51,133 nucleotides of DNA from Sandaracinaceae bacterium (GTDB lineage: Bacteria > Myxococcota_A > Polyangia > Polyangiales > Sandaracinaceae). The notes under the pieces were generated by a model. It searched no databases, was not told the origin of the DNA, and worked only from the letters and a program-made list of their open reading frames with translations. The translations under genes were made by a program, and so were the position numbers. The DNA lies in the NCBI GenBank assembly GCA_019694315.1, contig JAIBCE010000013.1, positions 1 through 51,133 on the forward strand. Direction: 5' to 3'. Shown piece by piece: positions 1-7,620 of this stretch; the first letter of the stretch is position 1; each line of letters starts with the position of its first letter.

Positions 1-243
1 CGCGGTCACGCGATCGAGGGCGGCGCGATCGTGCGCGTCTGCCACGAGGATCGGCAGCGCCTTCGCCGCGGGGACCTCGGCGGCGAGCTGGCTCCGCACG
101 CGCGCGAGCTTCGCCGCGTCACGCCCCGCGAGCGCCAGGCGCAGGCCCGCGGCGAGGTGCGTGCGCGCGAGGTGCGCGGCCGTCAGCTGACCGGTGAAGC
201 CCGTGGCTCCGAAGAGGACGATGTCGTGCTCGCGTGCGCTCAT
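1..243 (-). CDS. Saccharopine dehydrogenase-like NAD(P)-binding protein, N-terminal fragment
   Basis: This is the first 81 codons of a gene that leaves the window at its left edge. The protein begins MSAREHDIVLFGATGFTGQL, a Rossmann-fold start with a GATGFTG nucleotide-binding loop at residues 12-18. A helix and an LAGRD segment follow, as in the saccharopine dehydrogenase-like/trans-acting enoyl reductase family. Members of that family reduce or epimerise small substrates or act as enoyl reductases on lipid chains; the substrate cannot be told from this fragment. The ATG at 241-243 is the only start close to the Rossmann motif. The remaining domain lies outside the window. Confidence 0.75.
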   Translation of the reverse strand, partial: MSAREHDIVLFGATGFTGQLTAAHLARTHLAAGLRLALAGRDAAKLARVRSQLAAEVPAAKALPILVADAHDRAALDRVTA

Positions 244-321
244 GGCCGAAGGGATAGAGCCTGCGCGCGGTGGCGTCGATCGTCTTCACGCAACGTCACG
301 TCGGAGGCAGGAACGGACGCC

Positions 322-1563
322 TCATCGACACTCCATCGCGGCCATGAACACCTGCGTCCGCCCGTCGTCGGTGCCGCTCGCGGTCGTGCCCACGACCACC
401 TCGTCCCCGCGCACACGGATCACGGGGCTCCGCTGGAACGCCCGCACGTCGAGGCGCGTCTCCTCGACGCGCTCACCGAGCGCGGTGGTGTGCGCCACCA
501 CGAGGCTCGTACGCTCGCCGAAGCGATCGCCCGCGCTGATCTCGATGAACGCGTAGAGCACGCGATCGCCCGCCGTCACCGACGAGAGCCCACCGTCGCG
601 GTACGCGATGCCGCTCGAGGGGCGCTGCACCGGGCCGAGGAGCTGACCGTTCACGTCGATCGGGACGACGCGCAGCGACCTCTCCTGAGAGGTCGGGTCC
701 CCGTCGGGCTGCTCGAGCCACGCGGCGAGCAGACCGCGCGAGGTCGTCGTGAGCCGGACACGGCTCGCCGCGCCGAACATGGGGAGATCTCGGGGCGGTG
801 CGAGGGGCGCGCCGCTCGCGTCGAGGTGCTGCACGCTGGCGCGCGTGGGCTCGACACCGTCGTGCATCGCCGCCACCACGAAGGTGCCATCGTCGAGGCG
901 GACCCTCGACCACCAGAACGCGTCGCGCAGCTCCTCGATCGGCGCGCTCGAGGACACGATCGTGCTCGCGGCTTCATCGAGCTGATGGAGCGCGGGAGCC
1001 TCCGGGCCGGGCCGGTCGAAGGTCGCGAACGACGCGCCCGTGCCCACGGTCCCGGCGCAGCGCGCGATCGCGAGCGTGCGCGCGGGCCCGAGCGGGTGCC
1101 CCTCGAGATCGAGCGACTGCGCCCGACAGCCCCCGTCGTCGTACGTGGTCGCGAGGAGCACGCGGTCGTTTCTCGCGAGGCCCACGTTCGAGAAGTACGC
1201 GCCCACCGGCGCGCCGAAGACCAGCTCTCGCTCGCCGAGCTCGGCAGCCGTGGAGATCCGATGCGCGAAGCGCCCGGCCTCGGGCGGCGGATCGTTCATC
1301 GATCCCGTCACCACGAGGAAGCTCGACTCGAGCGCGAGGATGTCGTGCAGGCCCTGATCTCCCGGGCCGTGCGTGAGCTGCCACGGCGCGAGCACCTCGT
1401 AGCGACACGGTCGCGCCGCGTCGGGCAGGCGCGGCGCATCGAGCGACGGTGCGTGCGCGTCGTGCGAGCCGGCATCGGTCGTCGCCCCGTCCTCGCGCTC
1501 GTGGCTGAGGTAGCAGCCCGAGACCGCGAGGCCGAGAGCGAGCACGAGGCGGAGGGGGCGCAT
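322..1563 (-). CDS. Putative lipoprotein of unknown function
   Basis: The 413-residue protein starts with a lipoprotein signal, MRPLRLVLALGLAVSGC, with the lipidated Cys at residue 17. An Asp/Ala/Pro-rich low-complexity linker follows to about residue 52 (repeats of the DA/DAP type), a hallmark of myxobacterial secreted lipoproteins. The rest looks like a repetitive beta-rich fold: short blocks such as LDDGTFVVAAMHDG, TTSRGLLAAWLEQPDG and AGDRVLYAFIE suggest beta-propeller blades. No catalytic motif is evident. The codon pattern is strongly GC3-biased in this frame, whereas the long plus-strand frame across the same bases is only a shadow. It stands alone, upstream of (and co-directional with) the reductase fragment. 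Confidence 0.8.
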   Translation of the reverse strand: MRPLRLVLALGLAVSGCYLSHEREDGATTDAGSHDAHAPSLDAPRLPDAARPCRYEVLAPWQLTHGPGDQGLHDILALESSFLVVTGSMNDPPPEAGRFAHRISTAAELGERELVFGAPVGAYFSNVGLARNDRVLLATTYDDGGCRAQSLDLEGHPLGPARTLAIARCAGTVGTGASFATFDRPGPEAPALHQLDEAASTIVSSSAPIEELRDAFWWSRVRLDDGTFVVAAMHDGVEPTRASVQHLDASGAPLAPPRDLPMFGAASRVRLTTTSRGLLAAWLEQPDGDPTSQERSLRVVPIDVNGQLLGPVQRPSSGIAYRDGGLSSVTAGDRVLYAFIEISAGDRFGERTSLVVAHTTALGERVEETRLDVRAFQRSPVIRVRGDEVVVGTTASGTDDGRTQVFMAAMECR

Positions 1564-1667
1564 GCGCTCACGTTAGGGCCCGCAGGAAGACGAGTCGATC
1601 GGTCGTGGTCGCGTGGCCGCCACCCGTTCGCGCCGACCTCGGGGTGTCGTACTACGCTCGTCGAGTC

Positions 1668-2240
1668 ATGCGCCCCGATCTCGTGAACCGCGCGCGCCTC
1701 GCCTCGGCGCTGCTCACGTCGTGCCTCCTCGTGAGCAGCGCCTCGCTCGAGGCGTGCCGCGAGTCGCCCCCGCTCCGCGGGCGCGCACCGGGCACCACCC
1801 GCGCCGCGAGCGAGCCTGCGCCTGCGCCCGCGGGCCCCCACCTCCGCTTCGAGCCCGCGCCCGCCGAGGGGGATCTCGTCACGCTCGTGCGCGCACACAT
1901 GGCGCGCGCTCGCGAGGAGGGCCGCGTGCCGCTGGTCTACGTGGGCGCGAGCTGGTGCGAGCCCTGCCAGTACTTCCACCGCGCCGCCGAGGAGGGCGCG
2001 CTCGACGGCGAGCTGCCGCGCTTGGCCCTGCTCGAATTCGATCGGGATCGCGACGGCGATCGCCTCGACGCTGCGGGCTACGGGTCGCGCATGATCCCGC
2101 TCTTCGTCTCTCCGGAGGACGACGGACGCGCGAGCGAGCGGCGCATCGAGGGGTCCATCCACGGGCCAGGCAGTCCGCAGCAGATCGTGCCGCGCCTCCG
2201 CGCCATCCTCCCGACCGGCGCGGCGCTTCCGTCTCGCTGA
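1668..2240 (+). CDS. Thioredoxin-like protein, exported or membrane-anchored
   Basis: This 190-residue protein has an N-terminal hydrophobic stretch (residues 9-27) ending in ASLEAC, a possible but imperfect lipobox (Cys 30). A Pro/Ala linker follows, then a thioredoxin-like domain. The domain shows VPLVYVGASWCEPCQYF at about residues 88-103, with the redox-type pair C97/C100 in a WCxPC motif. A later segment, GYGSRMIPLFV, ends in the cis-proline-like position of thioredoxin folds. It is probably a periplasmic disulfide reductase or a thiol-dependent sensor. I chose the ATG at 1668 because it puts the signal sequence at the N-terminus; an in-frame start at 1605 would add 21 residues with no signal character. 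Confidence 0.8.
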   Translation: MRPDLVNRARLASALLTSCLLVSSASLEACRESPPLRGRAPGTTRAASEPAPAPAGPHLRFEPAPAEGDLVTLVRAHMARAREEGRVPLVYVGASWCEPCQYFHRAAEEGALDGELPRLALLEFDRDRDGDRLDAAGYGSRMIPLFVSPEDDGRASERRIEGSIHGPGSPQQIVPRLRAILPTGAALPSR

Positions 2241-2331
2241 GCGCACGACAGGCCATGGCCCATTCGTCCCCCATGCGCCGTGTGAGCGGGACCCACGCGA
2301 CGGGCCCACGACGGCGCTATCCTCGGCCGTG

Positions 2332-3957
2332 ATGAACCGCGATTCAGGAAACGCGCTCCCCTCGCACTGGGACTTCGTGGTGATCGGCTCGGGCTTCGGC
2401 GGGTCGGTGTCGGCGCTCCGCCTCAGCGAGAAGGGCTACCGGGTGCTCGTGCTCGAGAAGGGGCGTCGCTTCGACAAGAAGGACTTCCCCACGAGCAACT
2501 GGGACGTACGCCGCTGGCTCTGGCAGCCCGAGGTCGGCCTGCGCGGCATCTTCCAGATGTCGTTCTTCCCGCACGTCACGATCCTCCACGGCGTCGGCGT
2601 GGGCGGCGGCTCGCTCGTGTATGCGAACACGCTCCCGATGCCGAAGGACGACTTCTTCGAGAAGGGCAGCTGGGCAGGGCTCGCCGAGTGGAAGAAGGAG
2701 CTCGCGCGCCACTACGCCACGGCGCGCACGATGCTCGGCGCCGCGCCCAACCCCACGCTCACCCGCGGCGACAAGGTGATGAAGGAGATCGCCGACGAGA
2801 TCGGTCGTGGCGATCACTGGTCACCCACCGAGGTGGCCGTCTTCTTCGGTCGCTCCGAGGTGGAGGTCCCCGATCCCTACTTCGGCGGTGAGGGGCCCTC
2901 GCGCACCGGCTGCAACTTCTGTGGCGCGTGCATGACCGGCTGTCGCGTGGGCGCCAAGAACACGCTTGATCGCAACTACCTCTACCTCGCCGAGAAGCGC
3001 GGCGCGCGCGTGTTGCCCGAGACCGAGGTGCGCTACGTGCGCCCCGTCGGCGGCGCCAAGGACGGAAGCCACGGCTACGAGATCGAGGTGGAGAGCGAGC
3101 TCGAGGGTCAGCCCCGCTCGCGCACGTTCACCGCCGATCGCGTGGTGTTCTCGGGCGGCGTGATGGGCACGATCCCGCTCCTTCTCCGCATGAAGGAGGA
3201 CGCGAGCTGCCTCCCCGCGCTCTCGCCGCGCGTCGGGGACATGGTGCGCACGAACAACGAGGCGCTCATCGGCGTGGTCTCGCCCGATCGAGGCGAGGAC
3301 TTCTCCAAGGGCGTGGCGATCACGTCGATCCTCCACACCGACGACGTGAGCCACATCGAGCCCGTGCGCTATGGCGAGGGCTCGGGCTTCTTCCGCCTGC
3401 TCTCGCTGCCGCACGCGCCGGGTCACAACGTGCTCGTGCGGATCGGCGGCACGGTGCGGGGCTTTCTCCGCCAGCCGCTCACGTGGCTGCGCGTGGCGGC
3501 GATCCCCGACTTCGCCAAGCAGAGCCAGATCCTCCTCTACATGCGCACGCTCGAGGGCTCGCTGCGCCTGCGCCTCGGAAGGAGCGCGTTCACGGGCTTT
3601 CGTCGTGGGCTCGTGACCGAGCTCGAGCCCGGCACACCCGCGCCCACCGCGTTCATGAAGGAGGCGACCGATCTCGCGGAGCGCTTCGCGAAGAAGGTGA
3701 ACGGCGTCGCGATGACGATGCTCACCGAGACGCTCGCCGGCACGCCCACCACCGCGCACATCCTGGGCGGCGCCTGCATCGGCAAGGACGCCGATCACGG
3801 CGTCATCGACGCGCAGCATCGCGTGTTCGGCTACCAGGGGCTCTACGTGATCGACGGAAGCGCGGTGAGCGCGAACCCCGGTGTGAATCCGTCGCTCACG
3901 ATCACGGCCATGGCCGAGCGCGCGATGAGCTTCGTCTCTCCCAAGGCCCAGGCCTGA
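2332..3957 (+). CDS. GMC family FAD-dependent oxidoreductase (cholesterol oxidase-like)
   Basis: This 541-residue flavoprotein has an N-terminal FAD dinucleotide motif, VVIGSGFGGSV, around residues 17-26. It also has the GMC HGVGVGGGSLVYANT loop (about 86-100) and the C-terminal NPGVNPSLTITAMAERA segment of GMC oxidoreductases. A conserved insert carries four cysteines, C194, C197, C200 and C204, in the spacing C-x2-C-x2-C-x3-C. That spacing is typical of [4Fe-4S] ligands and recurs in a cholesterol-oxidase-like subfamily that has the AKNTLDRNYLYLAEK context seen here. The reaction is probably oxidation of a sterol-like or other alcohol; the electron acceptor is unknown. A GTG one codon earlier (2329) is also possible. 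The VOC gene follows after 5 bases. Confidence 0.88.
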   Translation: MNRDSGNALPSHWDFVVIGSGFGGSVSALRLSEKGYRVLVLEKGRRFDKKDFPTSNWDVRRWLWQPEVGLRGIFQMSFFPHVTILHGVGVGGGSLVYANTLPMPKDDFFEKGSWAGLAEWKKELARHYATARTMLGAAPNPTLTRGDKVMKEIADEIGRGDHWSPTEVAVFFGRSEVEVPDPYFGGEGPSRTGCNFCGACMTGCRVGAKNTLDRNYLYLAEKRGARVLPETEVRYVRPVGGAKDGSHGYEIEVESELEGQPRSRTFTADRVVFSGGVMGTIPLLLRMKEDASCLPALSPRVGDMVRTNNEALIGVVSPDRGEDFSKGVAITSILHTDDVSHIEPVRYGEGSGFFRLLSLPHAPGHNVLVRIGGTVRGFLRQPLTWLRVAAIPDFAKQSQILLYMRTLEGSLRLRLGRSAFTGFRRGLVTELEPGTPAPTAFMKEATDLAERFAKKVNGVAMTMLTETLAGTPTTAHILGGACIGKDADHGVIDAQHRVFGYQGLYVIDGSAVSANPGVNPSLTITAMAERAMSFVSPKAQA

Positions 3958-3962
3958 CGTTC

Positions 3963-4376
3963 GTGCTCGATCACCTCTCCCTCGGCGTCGCGGATCTCGA
4001 GCGGGCTGCGGCCCTCTACGACGCGGCCCTCGCGGCCCTCGGGCACGTCCGCCTCGCCACGAGCCCGCGCGCGGTCTGCTACGGGCCGCCGGGCTTCACG
4101 GGCGAGGCGCCGTTCGCGATCCTGCTGAGGACGCGCGACACGCCGCCCGGCGGCGCCGATCGCAGCGCGCCTGGCGAGGGCTTCCACCTCGCGTTTCGCG
4201 CCTCGAGCCGTGCGGGCGTCGATGCGTTCCACGCGGCCGCGCTCGCGCACGGGGGCTCCGATGAGGGACCGCCAGGGATCCGCGCGCACTACGGTCCCCA
4301 CTACTACGCTGCGTTCGTGCGCGACGTCGACGGGCATCGCCTCGAGGCCGTCTGCCACGAGAGCGTCACTCCGTGA
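3963..4376 (+). CDS. VOC (glyoxalase/bleomycin resistance) superfamily protein
   Basis: A 137-residue single-domain protein of the vicinal oxygen chelate fold. It opens LDHLSLGVADLERAAALYD, the classic first beta-alpha of VOC proteins with a putative metal-ligand His near the N-terminus. It closes with HYYAAFVRDVDGHRLEAVCH, the usual second-module ending with a metal-ligand Glu. These proteins act as lyases, dioxygenases or drug-binding proteins; the substrate is not predictable. Start is the GTG at 3963, 5 bases after the GMC oxidoreductase stop, so the two are likely co-transcribed. Its 3' end overlaps the convergent lipoprotein gene by 11 bases. Confidence 0.85.
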   Translation: MLDHLSLGVADLERAAALYDAALAALGHVRLATSPRAVCYGPPGFTGEAPFAILLRTRDTPPGGADRSAPGEGFHLAFRASSRAGVDAFHAAALAHGGSDEGPPGIRAHYGPHYYAAFVRDVDGHRLEAVCHESVTP

Positions 4377-5415
4377 AGGAGATCGTCGTCGGTGCTGTCG
4401 CGCCGCTCGGGTCGAAGCACACGACGCGCTCGTCCTCGAGGCGCGCGCACCCGTGGTCGGGGCCGAGCGAGAGCTCCACCACGTGCTCGAGGCCGGGCAC
4501 GAGGTGCGGTCCCGACACGAACGGCGCCTGATCTTCCGCCGATCCGAAGCACGCGACGCGACCATCGAGCGAGGCCATGCAGACGGTGCAGCCGTTCACC
4601 GCGACGGCGCGCACCTCGGGGATGCGCACGGAGCCCGCAGTGGTCGTGGTGGCGAAGCAGAGGAGCTCGTCGTCGCGCGAGAGGCCGCAGACGATCTCGC
4701 CGCAGCTCGCGCCCATCGACACGGTGCGCAGCGGAGGCAGGCCCCTCACGGGTCGCGGCGCGTGGCCGGGGCGGAAGCACGATAGCCCACCGTCGGAGGC
4801 GACGACGCACACCTGCCTCGAGGTGGCCGCGAGCTCGCGCGCCTCGCCGTCGAGGCTCACGCGCGCGGGTGGACGATCTCCCCGCGTGAGACCGAGCGCG
4901 CCTACGAAGAACGCGGGCGCGGTGGGCTCGGGGAGCAGACACTCGAGTGTGTGAGCCTCGGCGCGGATCACGCACGGGCTCGCCACCTCCTCGACGGCTC
5001 CGACGTCGGTCCACGCGAAGCGCGCCCGATCGACGAACACCACGGCCGGTCCTCCGAGGGCCTCCACGAGCTCGAAGCACGCGAGCGTCCCGTCCTCGAG
5101 CACCGCGCAGCCGGGGCTCGCGTGGCCCGAGAGCGTGCGCGTGTGCTCGAAGCGCACGAGCGGCCGAGGTGCCCCGCCCATCCTCCAGCACCAGAGCTGC
5201 CCCGACGCCGCGATGGCGCAGTCGAAGCCAAGAGCGCTCGAGAGTCGACGCGCGTGCTCCGGCGCGGCCTCCATGCTCGCGGGCTCCGGGTGCTCCACCG
5301 CGCGTGCCGGCGTGGTCACGTCCGCCGATCGTCGTTCGGCCTCGGAGCCTCCACAGCCGACGAGGACGATCGCGGAGCCCACGAGGGCCAGGGGCGTGGG
5401 AGAGCGTCGCGTCAC
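4366..5415 (-). CDS. RCC1-like repeat lipoprotein
   Basis: A 349-residue protein with GTG start and lipoprotein signal VTRRSPTPLALVGSAIVLVG followed by Cys 21. After a short linker it consists of repeated blocks of about 45-55 residues in which a cysteine pair recurs, for example FDCAIAASGQLWCW, PGCAVLEDGTLACF, QVCVVASDGGLSCF, CTVCMASLDGRVACF and HGCARLEDERVVCF. This matches RCC1-like beta-propeller repeats of the secreted, cysteine-bearing kind common in myxobacterial genomes, where each blade would hold a disulfide. The role is probably surface or periplasmic binding; no enzyme motif is visible. It is transcribed convergently with the VOC gene. Confidence 0.82.
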   Translation of the reverse strand: MTRRSPTPLALVGSAIVLVGCGGSEAERRSADVTTPARAVEHPEPASMEAAPEHARRLSSALGFDCAIAASGQLWCWRMGGAPRPLVRFEHTRTLSGHASPGCAVLEDGTLACFELVEALGGPAVVFVDRARFAWTDVGAVEEVASPCVIRAEAHTLECLLPEPTAPAFFVGALGLTRGDRPPARVSLDGEARELAATSRQVCVVASDGGLSCFRPGHAPRPVRGLPPLRTVSMGASCGEIVCGLSRDDELLCFATTTTAGSVRIPEVRAVAVNGCTVCMASLDGRVACFGSAEDQAPFVSGPHLVPGLEHVVELSLGPDHGCARLEDERVVCFDPSGATAPTTISFTE

Positions 5416-5541
5416 GCGACTCGGACAACCTCAGAGGCGCGTAGGTTCCTGGACGTCGAGCCCTGCGTGCGCGAAGCCAGGCACGAGCACCGCGACGCAC
5501 GAGCCATGGCACGCTCAGGCGCGCGCCCGAGCCCGCGTCGC

Positions 5542-6762
5542 TCACTGGCTCGTGAGCATCAGGTACGCGAAGCCGCTGATCGCGCTCCACTGGAGCACGC
5601 GGAAGCGCCAGGTGCCCTTCTTCCACTCGTGCCAGGTCCACGCGAGCGCGACCATCGCGAAGAAGAGCGTGGCGGCCACGAAGCTCGCCTGACCGAACGT
5701 GAGCGAGCGACCGGTCGCGTGCTCGAGACCGCTCGAGAGCACCGAGCCGTGCAGGAACACGAGGTGCACGACGTAGATGAGCAGCGACTCGGCGCCCACG
5801 ATGCGCACGAGGCTGAGGAGCTCGCCCATCCTCGTCTTGGCGTCCTTGGTCCCCTCGTCGAGCCAGCTGCGCGCGTCGGCGAGCTTCTCCACGAAGCACC
5901 AGGCCGTGAGCACCGCGAGCACGTTCGCGAGGCGGAAGAAGAAGTAGTACGGGTCGGTCTTCCAGAAGTCGTGCGCGCCGTACGGCTGCAAGCCCGTGCG
6001 GTTGAGGGCGATGGGCACGACGAAGAGCGTCACCGTCAGCGCGAGCAGCGGCCACGCGAGGTCGTGCGAGGGGCGCTTGGCGCTGCGCGCGGCGTAGGCC
6101 ACGAGGATGCCCGCGTAGGTGAAGCCGGCCCACGGGAAGAGCGGGAAGAGCGAGCCCGTGTCGGCGTTGAGGTACGAGGCGATCGGCGAGGGCAGGAACG
6201 ACACGTCGGCGGCCCAGACGAGCGGCGCACCGAGCACCACGGCCGTGAAGAGCGCGCCCACGATGCCGACGAAGACCTTCTCGCGACGCACCGCCAGCGC
6301 CAGGAGCTGCAGGAGCGCCAGGCTCACGCCGATGTGCTGGAGCACGTCGACCTGGAGCCACGTCCGCACCGTGCCCGCGTCGAGGTGCACGAGCCGCGTG
6401 AGCGCCAGCGCCGGCATGTGGAGCACGTAGCCGATCACGAGCAGCCAGCCGTAGCGGCGGAAGCGCTTGGCGAGGCCGTCTCCCCACGTCGTGTTCGCCT
6501 TCCACGCGCGGAAGGTCGTGTACCCGAACGCAAGGCCCGACGCGAAGAGGAACATCGGCGCGGTGTAGCCGTGCACGAAGTTGTGGTGGCGCAGCCAGCG
6601 CTGGGACTCGTACGACGGATCGAGCAGCGACGTGAAGACGTGCCCCTGGACCATGAGGAGCACCGCCACGAAGCGCAGCAGATCCAGCGCGAGCCACCGC
6701 GCACCCTTGCCCCCGACGCGCGCGGGCGGACCCTGTTCGATCGATCGCGACGCGCCAGTCAT
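5542..6762 (-). CDS. DUF1624/heparan-alpha-glucosaminide acetyltransferase-like membrane protein
   Basis: About 406 residues with 10-11 predicted membrane helices. The N-terminal segment RWLALDLLRFVAVLLMVQGH and the following HHNFVHGYTAPMFLFASG match the acyltransferase-3/DUF1624 family. There, an Arg-containing first helix and a conserved His near the membrane face transfer acetyl or acyl groups to sugars or other acceptors. C-terminal features are paired hydrophobic helices ending in WHEWKKGTWRFRVLQWS. I chose the ATG at 6762 (MTGASRSIEQ); a start 26 codons upstream at 6840 is also open but adds an uncharacteristic extension. The substrate is unknown. It is divergent from the methyltransferase gene, leaving about 120 bases for two promoters. 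Confidence 0.82.
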   Translation of the reverse strand: MTGASRSIEQGPPARVGGKGARWLALDLLRFVAVLLMVQGHVFTSLLDPSYESQRWLRHHNFVHGYTAPMFLFASGLAFGYTTFRAWKANTTWGDGLAKRFRRYGWLLVIGYVLHMPALALTRLVHLDAGTVRTWLQVDVLQHIGVSLALLQLLALAVRREKVFVGIVGALFTAVVLGAPLVWAADVSFLPSPIASYLNADTGSLFPLFPWAGFTYAGILVAYAARSAKRPSHDLAWPLLALTVTLFVVPIALNRTGLQPYGAHDFWKTDPYYFFFRLANVLAVLTAWCFVEKLADARSWLDEGTKDAKTRMGELLSLVRIVGAESLLIYVVHLVFLHGSVLSSGLEHATGRSLTFGQASFVAATLFFAMVALAWTWHEWKKGTWRFRVLQWSAISGFAYLMLTSQ

Positions 6763-6883
6763 GTGCGGGGCTCGGATGTCCCATACGGTCGATCGACGTG
6801 CAAACCCGAGGGTGAGCGAGTGAGCGCTCCCACCGTCCAAGCGGGCTACAGCCGGGGTGGAGGCGTCGTGCGACTCTCCGCCG

Positions 6884-7510
6884 GTGACCGCGACAATTCG
6901 CCAGAATTACGACCGTCTCGCGCGTGCGTACGCGGGCGCTCTGGGTGACGAGCTCGAGCGCAAGCCGCTCGATCGCTGGCTCCTCGGCCTCGTCGCCGAG
7001 CGGGCCCGCGGGCGCGTGCTCGACGTGGGCTGCGGCCCGGGTCATGTCGCCCTTCACCTCGCCTCGCTCGGGGCGGACGTCGTGGGTCTGGACCTGTCCT
7101 CCGAGATGATCCGCGTGGCGCGCGAGCGCGCTCCTCGGCTGACGTTCGTCGAGGGCGATCTCACGAGCCCTCCGTTCGAGGAGGGATCGTTCGGCGCGGT
7201 GGTGGCGATGTACGCGCTCGTGCACGTGCCGCGGGGCGGCCTCGCGGCGCCTCTCGTGGCGCTGCGCCGTGTGCTCGCGCCCGGCGGGCTCCTTCTCCTT
7301 TCGCTCCACGTCGGCGACGAGGTGCTCGAGCCCTCGGAGCTCTGGGGCATCCCCACCGACCTCGCGTGGCACCTCCAGCCCTTCGACGAGATCCTCGCGG
7401 CCGTGGGCGCCGCTGGCCTCGAGCCGCTCGAGCGGCTGGTGCGCTGGCCGTACGACGGCGCAGAGCACGGAAGCCGCCGGGGCTACGTGCTGGCTCGTCG
7501 CCCCGAGTGA
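6884..7510 (+). CDS. Class I SAM-dependent methyltransferase
   Basis: A 208-residue Rossmann-like methyltransferase. Motif I, RVLDVGCGPGHVALHL, lies near residues 44-59. The acidic ribose-binding motif VVGLDLSSEMIRVAR follows, then FVEGDLTSPPFEEGSFGAVVAMYAL (motifs II/III), and LAPGGLLLLSLHV late in the fold. This is the small-molecule methyltransferase type 11/25 pattern; the acceptor is unknown. The start at GTG 6884 (VTATIRQNYDRLA) gives the usual short helix ahead of the fold; GTG 6857 is an alternative giving 9 more residues. A strong hairpin terminator lies 35 bases after the stop. Confidence 0.87.
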   Translation: MTATIRQNYDRLARAYAGALGDELERKPLDRWLLGLVAERARGRVLDVGCGPGHVALHLASLGADVVGLDLSSEMIRVARERAPRLTFVEGDLTSPPFEEGSFGAVVAMYALVHVPRGGLAAPLVALRRVLAPGGLLLLSLHVGDEVLEPSELWGIPTDLAWHLQPFDEILAAVGAAGLEPLERLVRWPYDGAEHGSRRGYVLARRPE

Positions 7511-7545
7511 GACAGACGTACGGAGGCCACTGACCGACGGAAAGC

Positions 7546-7580
7546 GAGGAGGCCGCCGACTCGCGTCGACGGCCTCCTTC
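7546..7580. terminator. Hairpin terminator between convergent genes
   Basis: A long GC-rich inverted repeat with left arm gaggaggccgccgac and right arm gtcgacggcctcctt around a tcgc loop, followed by ttcgtgggtct. It sits between the methyltransferase (plus strand, ends 7510) and the triple-DsbA gene (minus strand, ends 7621) and could serve both. The T-run is poor, as is usual in such GC-rich genomes. Confidence 0.65.
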
Positions 7581-7620
7581 GTGGGTCTCGCCTCGCGGCG
7601 AGCGCCTCAGCGCGAGCGGC

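Noticed and set aside
31..1686. Long plus-strand frame at the left edge
   Set aside because: It is antisense to the lipoprotein at 322-1563, with low-complexity Arg/Glu/Ala composition and no domain.
4304..7468. A 1054-codon minus-strand open frame
   Set aside because: It spans several convincing genes in other frames, has no recognisable motif and is dominated by Arg/Ala/His, as expected from GC-rich shadow frames.
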